Shown: piece after piece, positions 7,103-15,936 of the stretch
Layout: each line of letters opens with the position of its first letter
Numbering within the stretch: position 1 is the stretch's first letter
Assembly (NCBI GenBank): GCA_036337715.1
Contig: JAYZDS010000009.1
Location: 1-64,000, forward strand
Source of the DNA: JAURNZ01 sp036337715
GTDB lineage: Bacteria > Pseudomonadota > Gammaproteobacteria > Comchoanobacterales > Comchoanobacteraceae
Direction: 5' to 3'
Length of the DNA stretch: 64,000 bases
Program-made: the position numbers and the translations under genes
The notes under the pieces: model-generated
Databases searched by the model: none
What the model was told of the DNA's origin: nothing
Seen by the model: only the letters and a program-made list of their open reading frames with translations

Positions 7103-7450
7103 ATGATGGACAATGATATTTTTTTAAAAATAATCTCAAGAGAAATACCTGCAGACATTGTTTATGAAGATGATCACTGCTTAGCATTTCATGACATAGC
7201 ACCTCAAGCACCAGTGCATGTTTTAGTTATTCCAAAAAGAAAAACACCTAAGCTTTCAGATTTCACCCCAGAAAAAGACCCTGATGTCATACATGCTTTT
7301 AGCAAGATTCCAGAAATAGCTAAATTATTAGGTTTAGAAGATTTCAGAGTAGTACTTAACAATGGTGAAGCAGCATGTCAAACTGTATTTCACATACATT
7401 TTCATATTCTCGGCGGCAAGCAACTGCCTTGGAAAGAGGTACATAATTAA
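7103..7450 (+). CDS. hinT: HIT family protein (HinT-like purine nucleoside phosphoramidase)
   Basis: A 115-residue HIT-domain protein. The signature FHIHFHILGG (H-x-H-x-H) near residue 96 holds the catalytic His, and DIFLKIISREIPADIVYEDD at the N-terminus is the usual HinT opening. HinT hydrolyses adenosine phosphoramidates and aminoacyl-AMP-type substrates in the cytosol. AGGAGG lies just upstream; either of two adjacent ATGs (7103 or 7106) could be used, the second having better spacing. Gene order Trm112-HIT suggests one transcript. Confidence 0.92.
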   Translation: MMDNDIFLKIISREIPADIVYEDDHCLAFHDIAPQAPVHVLVIPKRKTPKLSDFTPEKDPDVIHAFSKIPEIAKLLGLEDFRVVLNNGEAACQTVFHIHFHILGGKQLPWKEVHN

Positions 7451-7576
7451 ATAAAAGCGTTATTTCATTTAATTTATCTTGAAGATTGATTTTATTGATG
7501 GCGAGAATTAAATTAACCACCAGGAAGCTTTAAACAGGAAGCATTACGGTGGCTCATAACTGGTTTGTTATCCAAA

Positions 7577-7780
7577 TCAGGCACCTAAGACCCATAAATC
7601 TTGGTTTATGCTTGGTTCATAGGTTTCGTCGGTTACAAATTCTTTACTGGGTTGATAGGCATTAAAGTGGTGATCTTGAACTGTATAAGTTTCAAAAAAG
7701 CCTCTAGCCATAGATAAATCGCAGCCAACAACTACGATAGACAAACAACACATTTTATTAATAGTACTCATAAAATACAT
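7577..7780 (-). CDS. small putative exported protein, unknown
   Basis: A 67-residue ORF with a hydrophobic N-terminus (INKMCCLSIVVVGCDLSMA) resembling a signal peptide and an acidic, aromatic C-terminal part (FFETYTVQDHHFNAYQPSKE). No family recognised. A good promoter overlaps the first ATG, so translation probably starts at an internal ATG at 7771 or 7753; neither has a clear ribosome site. A real but minor gene is likely, though a spurious ORF is possible. Confidence 0.45.
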   Translation of the reverse strand: MYFMSTINKMCCLSIVVVGCDLSMARGFFETYTVQDHHFNAYQPSKEFVTDETYEPSINQDLWVLGA

Positions 7781-7807
7781 TGTACCACAAAAACATTAAT
7801 TTGTTAA
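7779..7807 (-). promoter_or_regulatory. sigma70-type promoter
   Basis: On the minus strand TTAACA (7807-7802) and TACAAT (7784-7779) are separated by exactly 17 bases. The start point would fall near 7772, so transcription runs into the small ORF at 7577-7780 and excludes its first ATG. Confidence 0.5.
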
Positions 7808-7814
7808 TATTCAA

Positions 7815-9623
7815 TTATTTAGATAGATAAAACTGACATTCTTTAATTAAAGCAGTGATTTTGTGCTCACTTTCCTTAAAACCATGTTTTTCTGTCTCAA
7901 ATGTATGATATTCACATGGAATATTAAGCTTTTGCAATGCTTCTACCATAACTGTTGTTTGACTTGGTGGCACAACTTTATCAAGTAAACCGTGAAAAAA
8001 GATGATTGGCGCTGTTATTTTTTTTATATGGTTTGATGGTGAGCGTTCATCATATCGTTTCTTTTCTTCTGGATATGGCCCAATTAAATAATCTAGATAA
8101 TGTTGTTCAAACTTGTGTGTGATTTTAAGCAATTGTGTTAAATCACTTACCCCATAGTAGCAACCACCTGCAGCAAACTTATCTTGCCACATCAATGCCC
8201 TTAAAGTTGTTAACCCACCAGAGCTTTTCCCTCTAATAAAACACCTTTTAGGATCAACTAACCCCTCTTTAACTAAAAAATCACGAGCCGCAATCGCATC
8301 TTCAACATCTAAAACACCCCATTGATACTTCAAAGCATCTTGGTACTTTCTACCATATCCTGTACTTCCCCGATAATTTACGTCAACCACACTGATTCCC
8401 TGTTGCAACCAAAACTGGATCATAGGATCCCATTGAGGTGATGTAGCTGAAGTTGGCCCACCGTGACATAGTACGAGCAAAGGTGATTTTTTACTGGCTT
8501 GTAAATAATTATGTGACTCATAAAAAAAAGCATATGATTCTTGTCCATCCAACGTTGGAAATACAATGGCTTTTGCTTTGACGACTGCCTTATGGTCATA
8601 ATCCATACAATTATCTTGTATGATTTCGCAATTTCCAGTGTTTGTATTTATTTTCAATATTTTTGGCGGGCAATCATGATAAGCCCCAATAACAATGACA
8701 TTTTCTTTTTGGGTCGCAATAAATGGCGCAAAGTCGCAGCAAGGCAAATCGAATGGGACCCAGTTACGCCCAACAATACGACCCAATACCCTAGCTTCTG
8801 GTGGACCAGCGATGGCAACGATGGTTCCAGATTCAGTCATGCCAATGTTTTGTTGCCCCTGTTGCCAACGCTCAAAACCAAAATGTTGCTGAGTTAAACA
8901 AACTGGCTTTCCATCAAGATATAAATTTGCCCACCCAGTAAAATCTGACGTATAAAGTAATTTATTATCCGATGTCCAACAAAACTGACTAATCACATCT
9001 TCATCTGACTGGTTAATGGTTATCATATGTGCTTCATCAGACCAATAGCCGTAACAAAGCTTACATTGATCCCAAGGCATATGCGGATGATCCCAATAGA
9101 TGTAAGCCCACATATGACCATTTTCATTAAATCTTGGAGATCCGTAAAAATCATGACCTTCAGCCACAATCTTCTCTGTGCCATTATTTAAATCAATGGC
9201 TATAATCATATTTTGAGTCAAATCGTTACTATGATCTTCTCTAACTGCCAAAAGCACCTGATTGCTGACATCTATGTCAGCATAGCGTGAGGTCTTTTTA
9301 CCCTTAGATACCTTTTGAATTTGTTTTGTTAATCTATTAAAAAGATATATTTGTTGATCTTTTTGACACACAAAATAAATATCCCCTTCAGCCGCTATAC
9401 AGTAATCACCACCACCATACTCGTGCACCGAGTTACCAGGGGCGAAATCCCCACTGATCAGAATATTTTTTTCACCACCTTCGGTTAACTCAACTAAATA
9501 TTCCCCTTTAATTTCTGGGCTTTGCTCAATCCAATAATATCTATTTTGCCAAGTTTTGACTTCTCTTCTCTGAGTTAATGAACTCAGTGCTTTTTTTGCA
9601 GCGCTTTCAATTGATCCTTTCAT
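7815..9623 (-). CDS. S9 family (prolyl oligopeptidase-type) serine peptidase
   Basis: 602 residues: an N-terminal beta-propeller-like region (about 1-350) and a C-terminal alpha/beta-hydrolase domain. The oxyanion-hole motif LVLCHGGPTSAT is followed by NYRGSTGYGR, the nucleophile elbow GKSSGG (Ser about 467), an Asp in HGLLDKVVP and a His in EKHGF. This is the acyl-aminoacyl/dipeptidyl peptidase branch, which cleaves short oligopeptides. No signal peptide is visible, so it is probably cytosolic. It lies alone between two small units on the minus strand. Confidence 0.92.
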   Translation of the reverse strand: MKGSIESAAKKALSSLTQRREVKTWQNRYYWIEQSPEIKGEYLVELTEGGEKNILISGDFAPGNSVHEYGGGDYCIAAEGDIYFVCQKDQQIYLFNRLTKQIQKVSKGKKTSRYADIDVSNQVLLAVREDHSNDLTQNMIIAIDLNNGTEKIVAEGHDFYGSPRFNENGHMWAYIYWDHPHMPWDQCKLCYGYWSDEAHMITINQSDEDVISQFCWTSDNKLLYTSDFTGWANLYLDGKPVCLTQQHFGFERWQQGQQNIGMTESGTIVAIAGPPEARVLGRIVGRNWVPFDLPCCDFAPFIATQKENVIVIGAYHDCPPKILKINTNTGNCEIIQDNCMDYDHKAVVKAKAIVFPTLDGQESYAFFYESHNYLQASKKSPLLVLCHGGPTSATSPQWDPMIQFWLQQGISVVDVNYRGSTGYGRKYQDALKYQWGVLDVEDAIAARDFLVKEGLVDPKRCFIRGKSSGGLTTLRALMWQDKFAAGGCYYGVSDLTQLLKITHKFEQHYLDYLIGPYPEEKKRYDERSPSNHIKKITAPIIFFHGLLDKVVPPSQTTVMVEALQKLNIPCEYHTFETEKHGFKESEHKITALIKECQFYLSK

Positions 9624-9698
9624 TAAGCATCATTATAAAACGTAAACCTATGTAAGTACAAACTTGACAAAGGTTTCATTTTATAAGATAAATGCATC

Positions 9699-10544
9699 AT
9701 GCAATCCTATTTAAATAACATAACTGGTTTGAGTATATGCTCTTTTTCTATTTTATCGCTTGTTATTTTATTCAATATCAATAAAAAAGAAATTAGGTTT
9801 TTAATTTCAAACATATTCAGCTTACATAAAATGATCCTTAATAAAAAAAGAAAAACAGATAAAATATGGGTTATTAGCTTAGATTATGATGGTACATTTG
9901 ATAACGGACATCAGAAAATCCTCGAATGGATTAATGAATATAGGCATCAATTTGATCGCACCATTGTTATGATTGGTAGTATTCGACAATCTAGACTGAT
10001 TGACGAGTTAAATATTAAACATAATGGTAATGGCAGCATAAAAAGCATCGAAATGTTTGCAAAACAACAAGAATTAGAGTTCGATTCTTTTCTCATCGGA
10101 GATGTCATGGAGCAACGTGACCCCGGTGACACATATCATAAGTGGGATACCCAGGATTATGCTGCATTTAAAGCAAGTGCGGGCTACCTAAGTAATAAGA
10201 CCCAAAAAATCATATTTGATAACAAAAATCCAATTGTTCATGCCCAAATGCACCATGTAAAAGAATGTTTCCCTGATGATGAGATTGAATATACATTAGT
10301 AGATGACAAACAAGACATTGGCGATTTTTTAATTAAACACATTCAAGCTAGCATTCCGCCAAAAGTCACATTTAACTTTGTTCATTTTAATGATAATGAT
10401 GAATGCGAACCTTATATGACCCCTATTAAATCTAGGGCAAGTTTCTTTGATTACGATTGGCGTATGCAACATCAAATGTATTTGTCACCATGTTATCCAA
10501 ATATAGATATCGAAAGCGCACAAATTGAAGGACTTAATCCGTAA
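9699..10544 (+). CDS. HAD-like protein with N-terminal membrane segment, effector-like
   Basis: 281 residues with one hydrophobic segment at about 10-27. ISLDYDGTFDNG (60-70) resembles HAD motif I (DxDGT); MIGSIRQSRLID (91-102) contains a G-S/N-x-R-Q-S element; TLVDDKQDIGDFL (199-211) resembles the acidic motif IV. A similar combination (FDYDGCL, SNRQS, YDDR) occurs in uncharacterised proteins of Legionella and Coxiella, as far as I recall. A phosphatase-like activity is plausible. No secretion signal can be proven from sequence. Confidence 0.5.
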   Translation: MQSYLNNITGLSICSFSILSLVILFNINKKEIRFLISNIFSLHKMILNKKRKTDKIWVISLDYDGTFDNGHQKILEWINEYRHQFDRTIVMIGSIRQSRLIDELNIKHNGNGSIKSIEMFAKQQELEFDSFLIGDVMEQRDPGDTYHKWDTQDYAAFKASAGYLSNKTQKIIFDNKNPIVHAQMHHVKECFPDDEIEYTLVDDKQDIGDFLIKHIQASIPPKVTFNFVHFNDNDECEPYMTPIKSRASFFDYDWRMQHQMYLSPCYPNIDIESAQIEGLNP

Positions 10545-10558
10545 TTTAAATGATGGCA

Positions 10559-11527
10559 CTAAAACCCATCAAAAAAATTAACTTTTTCGTCAGTTTCAGA
10601 TATATTTGTGATGTCCCTAAAAGATCTATTTAGTGCCTTAAAATCTTCATTATCTTTTCTATTCACACCAAGTAAATGAGTGTTTCTTGGACTCATAAAG
10701 GCTTCTAACGTATGATTCTCTTTTTCTGATAAAAAAGGTTTCTTATCAATGGGAGATGGCACTAAATAACTGGCAATTTTATCTTCCATGTGTAAAAAGA
10801 AATTGTCATTTTTTTTAAAAAAACTCACTTTTGATTCCATGATTTGATTTGTCCAAGCTTCTATGGCTAAACTTTGCTTATATTGAAGTAAAATTAACAA
10901 CGTGCGCGAACACAACGCATCTTCAATACAATTAATATAGTATTTTTGGATAATCACCATGGCAGCTTTTATGATTTTTAGAGTCTTAAAAATCGGTTTT
11001 GACGTGTAAGGCTGGTTTTTCCTAAAGTATGTAACGTAAAGCCTTTGCGCATACAAATCGTCACAAGTAGATTTATTGACTTTATTTGCGACTTGTTTTA
11101 ATTGAGACCAAACATAATCATTACTAAGAGAATTGGGAATAAGCGTATCAATCCTATCAACCCCGTATAATTTTGTATATGCCATAAAGGTTTCGTTGGG
11201 AATAAACGTTCTACCAAGGTGACTTTCTGTGAAACATTTAAATAGCATTTGCCCAATCACATCAAAGTTTTTAGCTTTTAGAGACGTTAAAAAAAGTCTT
11301 TCATCTAATGACACCTGATTCAAAAAAATAAAGCTTAATTGCGTTTGATCAATATTATTCATTAAATGCTCAATTCTAGAGACATTATTTGCTTTAACGG
11401 CTTCGATCAAATCTCTTTTAAAACCTTCGTACTCAACGACATTGACGCCCATTTTTGATGCTAATATCACCAATGAATCAGTAACACTGTATCTAATGAA
11501 ATTTAAAAATTGTTGGAGTGGAAGCAT
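10559..11527 (-). CDS. hypothetical protein, alpha-helical, effector-like
   Basis: 322 residues with no recognised family. It is soluble and mostly helical by appearance, with an ankyrin-like patch at about 33-60 (LIEAVKANNVSRIEHLMNNI), the usual spacing of a single ankyrin repeat, though consensus residues are few. The C-terminal 60 residues are charged and look disordered. It starts with no strong ribosome site and converges with the HAD-like gene (gap 14 bp). Its codon use resembles its neighbours. Confidence 0.5.
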   Translation of the reverse strand: MLPLQQFLNFIRYSVTDSLVILASKMGVNVVEYEGFKRDLIEAVKANNVSRIEHLMNNIDQTQLSFIFLNQVSLDERLFLTSLKAKNFDVIGQMLFKCFTESHLGRTFIPNETFMAYTKLYGVDRIDTLIPNSLSNDYVWSQLKQVANKVNKSTCDDLYAQRLYVTYFRKNQPYTSKPIFKTLKIIKAAMVIIQKYYINCIEDALCSRTLLILLQYKQSLAIEAWTNQIMESKVSFFKKNDNFFLHMEDKIASYLVPSPIDKKPFLSEKENHTLEAFMSPRNTHLLGVNRKDNEDFKALNRSFRDITNISETDEKVNFFDGF

Positions 11528-11612
11528 TTTTTTATTTTTATGCTAGCACACTAAATTTAAACAAATATTAAAGTATGATATTAATTATTTATAATGGGAA
11601 TAAAAATGATTG

Positions 11613-14183
11613 TTATTTTGCATCAAGCCAATTGCTTGCAAATGCAATATTGACATCTAATGGAACAGATAAAGAAACCGCATTTGTCATACTCAATTTA
11701 ATGCGGTCAATGGCTTTTTGAACCTGTTTTTCAGGCACTTCAAAAATCAATTCATCATGCACCTGTAAAACCATTTTATAGGGCGCAGTGTACAGATCAA
11801 TCATTGCTTTTTTAATGATGTCTGCAGCAGAACCCTGCATGGGCGCATTGATGGCTGCCCTTTCTGCCGCTTGGCGACGATTAAAATTACGATCATTGAT
11901 GCCTAAGACCTGCAAACGTCTACCTAAGATAGTTTCAACATAACCTTGTTCATGAGCTAATTTTCGCGTGTTTTCCATGAATGCTTTGACACCTGGATAA
12001 CGTGTAAAATAAATATCCATATATGCTTGCGCATCTTGTCGAGACACACCAATCTGACTGGCTAAACCAAAAGAAGACATCCCATAAATAAGACCAAAAT
12101 TAATTGCTTTAGCACTTCTTCTTTGTGCTTCTGTTGGGTTTTCTACGCCAAAAACCTCTGCTGCAGTTGCAAGATGAATGTCTTTATTTTCTTTAAATGC
12201 CGTTAATAATTTTTCGTCCTGAGAAAAATGTGCCATAATCCGCAACTCGATTTGTGAATAATCTGCACAGATGAGTTGATAACCAGGTTCAGCAATGAAT
12301 GCTTTTCTAACCATTTTACCTTCATGAGTTCGAATGGGGATATTTTGCAAATTTGGATCAGAAGAAGACAACCTACCTGTGCTGGTCACTGCTTGATTAA
12401 ATTGACCGTGGATACGTTGAGTCGTCTTGTCTATCATCAAAGGTAATTTATCAGTATATGTATTTTTTAACTTATTAAGACTTCTATGTCGCATAATAAA
12501 TTTAGCAATATCGTGATTAGGTGCTAATTGCTCTAAAGCAGATTCAGATGTTGAAGGTTGACCTTTTGGTGTCTTTTGTAGGATCGGTAATTGTAGTTCG
12601 TCATAAAGAACGGTTTGAAGTTGCTTTGGTGATGATAAGTTAAACTCATGTCCAACTTGTGTATAAACTGCTTGTTCTATACTATCAATCTCTTGTCCTA
12701 AGTCCATACTTTGCTTGTGGAGCTCTTTTGGATCGACACATACACCATTATGCTCCATGACCTGTAAAACGCTCATTAATGGCATCTCAACGCCTTTAAA
12801 TAACTTAAACATATCATTTTCCATGAGCGCATTCTTCAACTTTGACGCCAATTGAATCGTTAATACACCCATTTCCTCAGGCTTAAGTGATTCAACACTC
12901 ATAGATAGATATTGCTCAATGGCATTTTCAATGGTAAACCTGCCACCTAAATGACTAGCTAACATATAATATGCAAGCATTGTATCAATTTTTTGACAAG
13001 ACAAGTTTGAAATTTCAATTTCATTTATTTGAGTTTTAAAATCATGACAAATAAGCTCATGATTTTCTTCATTCAACCATTCGCCCATAACCTCAAAAAC
13101 ATCTCGCCACTTGATAATATCACTATCGATTAAAATAGCGCCTTCAGTGGAAACAATATATTTACTGGGTGAGGAAAATAAATCAGCTTGAATTGGCGCT
13201 GCAGACAAAACTGAAACACTGGTTACAGATTTTAACTTTTGCCATGTTGCTTTAAGGGTATCCATATTCTTTGCTTGATACACTTTAACATTTAAGGATT
13301 GGCTATTTTGAAATTGTTTTATTTCTTGACCCGTTGAGTTTAAAACATCCTCGTGAAACTGCGCAAACCTTCTTAAATGAAGTGTTTTAAAGCATTCATA
13401 AAGTGCTTTATGATCTGGTTTTTTTGGGGTTGTGTCATCCCAGGTTACTTCTAAATCTGAAGCTAGATGAATAAGTTTCTGAGCTGTGTGAAGTTGATCT
13501 ATCGCTCCTCTTAAGTTTTCACCAACTTTACCAGTGATCTCATCCATATGAGCGATAATGTTTTTAACTGTCCCATATGTATTTAGCCATTTAGAAGCTG
13601 TTTTTGGTCCAACTTTTGGAACACCTGGAATATGGTCGCTCGCATCACCGACTAAAGAGAGGTAGTCAAGCATTTGAGCTGGTGTTACGCCAAATTTGTC
13701 AAATACTGCTTCTGAATCAATTAAGGCGTCTGTCATGGGATGAATTAGATTCACACGATCGTTTACAAGTTGCATTAGGTCCTTATCTGCAGACGCAATA
13801 AATACAGTATGGTCCGTCTTTTTAGCTAACGTAGCGATCACATCATCAGCTTCTTGTCCTTCCAGTTCATATTGTTTTAACCCCATCCATTTGACAATGT
13901 CTTTTATAGGTTGGATTTGTTGGACGAGATCATCTGGCATACGATCTCTATTGGCCTTGTATTGGTCATAAATATCATTACGCCATGAGTGTCCTGACGG
14001 CGGATCAAAAACGATAGCAATTTTTTTTGGATCAAATCGCTTAATGGTTTTTTCTAACATACGCACAAAACCAAAAATAGCGCCTGTAGGAAACTGGTCA
14101 GGGGTTCTTAAATCGGGAAGCGCATGAAAGGCTCTATAAATATATCCAGATGCGTCAACAATGAGATAATTTTCTTTAGCCAT
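11613..14183 (-). CDS. polA: DNA polymerase I, proofreading domain degenerate
   Basis: 856 residues from the ATG at 14183, which overlaps the trkH stop (TGATG) with GGAAAG upstream; the longer ORF start at 14195 is unlikely. The 5'-3' exonuclease domain (about 1-290) is intact (IVDASGYIYRAFHAL, GQEADDVIATLA, GDASDHIPGVPKVGPKTA). Polymerase motifs A (LICADYSQIELRIMAHFS), B (RRSAKAINFGLIYGMS) and C (LQVHDELIFEV) are intact. In the middle domain the three exonuclease motifs that carry acidic residues in E. coli Klenow are replaced, for example VSVLSAA where FDTET is expected and DFKTQINEI where NLKYDRGIL is expected. Replication repair is retained but 3'-5' proofreading should be absent. Confidence 0.97.
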   Translation of the reverse strand: MAKENYLIVDASGYIYRAFHALPDLRTPDQFPTGAIFGFVRMLEKTIKRFDPKKIAIVFDPPSGHSWRNDIYDQYKANRDRMPDDLVQQIQPIKDIVKWMGLKQYELEGQEADDVIATLAKKTDHTVFIASADKDLMQLVNDRVNLIHPMTDALIDSEAVFDKFGVTPAQMLDYLSLVGDASDHIPGVPKVGPKTASKWLNTYGTVKNIIAHMDEITGKVGENLRGAIDQLHTAQKLIHLASDLEVTWDDTTPKKPDHKALYECFKTLHLRRFAQFHEDVLNSTGQEIKQFQNSQSLNVKVYQAKNMDTLKATWQKLKSVTSVSVLSAAPIQADLFSSPSKYIVSTEGAILIDSDIIKWRDVFEVMGEWLNEENHELICHDFKTQINEIEISNLSCQKIDTMLAYYMLASHLGGRFTIENAIEQYLSMSVESLKPEEMGVLTIQLASKLKNALMENDMFKLFKGVEMPLMSVLQVMEHNGVCVDPKELHKQSMDLGQEIDSIEQAVYTQVGHEFNLSSPKQLQTVLYDELQLPILQKTPKGQPSTSESALEQLAPNHDIAKFIMRHRSLNKLKNTYTDKLPLMIDKTTQRIHGQFNQAVTSTGRLSSSDPNLQNIPIRTHEGKMVRKAFIAEPGYQLICADYSQIELRIMAHFSQDEKLLTAFKENKDIHLATAAEVFGVENPTEAQRRSAKAINFGLIYGMSSFGLASQIGVSRQDAQAYMDIYFTRYPGVKAFMENTRKLAHEQGYVETILGRRLQVLGINDRNFNRRQAAERAAINAPMQGSAADIIKKAMIDLYTAPYKMVLQVHDELIFEVPEKQVQKAIDRIKLSMTNAVSLSVPLDVNIAFASNWLDAK

Positions 14184-15628
14184 CATTCTTTCCAAAACGA
14201 GGGTTGTAAAACAACAAAAATCGTCATAATCTCAATTCTTCCAATCAACATGGCTAAAATAAGAATACATTTAGCTGGTGAATTTATTGCTTCATATGAT
14301 GTACTAACTTCACCAATACTCGCACCTATGTTGCCAATACTGGCTGTTAAAGCAGCAAAACATGTATGAAAGTTTAATCCAGTACCCAATAAAGATAAAA
14401 AAAGGACAACATAGGCATAGAAAAATAACATCATAAACGCCATAACATGTTTGATGATATCATCCCTGACAGGTTGATCCCCAAAGGTCATTTTCAAGAC
14501 CGCTGCAGGGTGTAATAATTGTTTTAAAACAAGGAAGCATTGCTTAATACTCACAATCACACGTACTAATTTGACACCACCTGTCGTTGAGCCAGCACAA
14601 CCACCAATTAAACCAAGCAATAAAATGAATACGGGCAAAAAACCTGGCCATGATGCGTAGTCCGTATTGATAAATCCTGTTGTTGTAATGATAGAGACCA
14701 CAATGAAAGCACTATTTATAAAAGGTTTATTGGCATGTTCATCGTTTCTCAAAACAAATAAACATATAAATACAAAAAGGACGCAGTAAAGAATGGTCTT
14801 TAAAAAATATTTTGATTCATAATTTTTCCAATAAATATTTCGTTGCTTGAGTTTAAAGAAAATGTAATGTAACTGGAAATTGATACCTCCTAAAATCATG
14901 AATATTAGAGCAACCATTTGTGCTGTTAGGCTGTAATGACCAAAACTGTCTGCATGAAGTGAAAAACCACCAGTTGATACCGTTGCAAAAGCTTCACAAA
15001 TAGATTGAAACCAAGAAAGCCCTGCGATTTTAAAAAATAGCATACAACTTATATTCAATAATACATAAATTTTACATAGCATCATTGCTGTTTGACTCAG
15101 CCTTGGCATCAATTTTTGCTCTTTGGCAGGTCCCGGCATTTCAGCATGATATAAATGCATCCCTCCAATTCTCATGAGGGGCATCAGTGCCGATGCGATG
15201 ACAACAATCCCAATACCACCAATAAACTGTAAAAACTGATGATAAAACTGAATGGATATAGGATATTCAGTTAAATCATGCATCACTGTCGCACCCGTCG
15301 TTGTCACACCAGATACTGTCTCGAATAAGGCATCTACCATATATTCTAAATGATGACCCAGCAAAAAAGGTAATGAAGCAAAAAAACTTGTTGTCATCCA
15401 AACTAAGACGACAATTAAAAAACCATCGGCACGACTAAAATTTTGATCATTTTTTGGAACAAGAAGCCATAACAAAGCGCCCACCAAAATAGTAATGCCA
15501 AAAGCTTGTGCAAATACCGTGATCATTCCATCATTTTCATACCATGATATAACTAGGGATGGAACAAAAATAAAGCTAAAGAATAGCAACATGACACCAA
15601 TGGCTTTTAACAGTCGAAAACTTTTCAT
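14183..15628 (-). CDS. trkH: Trk potassium uptake transporter, TrkH subunit
   Basis: 481 residues with about ten membrane segments and four pore-loop repeats typical of the Trk/Ktr family: FETVSGVTTTGATVM (first selectivity region), ATVSTGGFSLH, TTTGFINTDY and ASIGNIGAS. It imports potassium across the inner membrane together with the NAD-binding TrkA, which is not in this window. GGCAGSTTGGVKLVR is the conserved intramembrane loop. The gene overlaps the upstream NIF3-like ORF by 4 bases (ATGA) and the polA start by 1 base, so it sits inside one operon. Confidence 0.94.
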   Translation of the reverse strand: MKSFRLLKAIGVMLLFFSFIFVPSLVISWYENDGMITVFAQAFGITILVGALLWLLVPKNDQNFSRADGFLIVVLVWMTTSFFASLPFLLGHHLEYMVDALFETVSGVTTTGATVMHDLTEYPISIQFYHQFLQFIGGIGIVVIASALMPLMRIGGMHLYHAEMPGPAKEQKLMPRLSQTAMMLCKIYVLLNISCMLFFKIAGLSWFQSICEAFATVSTGGFSLHADSFGHYSLTAQMVALIFMILGGINFQLHYIFFKLKQRNIYWKNYESKYFLKTILYCVLFVFICLFVLRNDEHANKPFINSAFIVVSIITTTGFINTDYASWPGFLPVFILLLGLIGGCAGSTTGGVKLVRVIVSIKQCFLVLKQLLHPAAVLKMTFGDQPVRDDIIKHVMAFMMLFFYAYVVLFLSLLGTGLNFHTCFAALTASIGNIGASIGEVSTSYEAINSPAKCILILAMLIGRIEIMTIFVVLQPSFWKE

Positions 15629-15936
15629 AAATCAAGCCCTTTTGTAATAAGGTAAGCTGGTGTTTCATAAGGATGTGCGGCTTTAAGTGCCTCAACAACC
15701 TGATTAATGAGTGAGTCTTTACAAACAAATTCAATTTTATATTCAGATACCTTTTCTAATTTACCTGAAACACCTAAAAAAGGTTGGCTATTTTTTTGAG
15801 GTCTAAATTGTCCTTGCCCCAGTGTTTGCCAACAACACTCATGATAGGAACCAATTTGACCTGCACCAGCATCAAAAATTGCCTGTTTTACAACATCGAT
15901 ATGTGATTCAGGGATGTAACATTCAATTTTATACAT
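15625..15936 (-). CDS. stand-alone NIF3/YqfO insertion-like domain protein
   Basis: 103 residues matching the short proteins annotated NGG1p-interacting factor 3-like (YqfO insert). The opening YKIECYIPESHIDVVKQAIFDAGAGQIGSY, the central WQTLGQGQFRP and the end AALKAAHPYETPAYLI (ALKAAHPYE-P signature) are diagnostic. The fold is related to the CutA/PII ferredoxin-like fold and may bind metal or small ligands; the biological role is unknown. It overlaps glmM by 8 bases and trkH by 4. Confidence 0.85.
   Translation of the reverse strand: MYKIECYIPESHIDVVKQAIFDAGAGQIGSYHECCWQTLGQGQFRPQKNSQPFLGVSGKLEKVSEYKIEFVCKDSLINQVVEALKAAHPYETPAYLITKGLDL

Noticed and set aside
6841..7211. Two minus-strand ORFs of 60 and 73 residues
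   Set aside because: They are antisense to the clear Trm112 and HIT genes.
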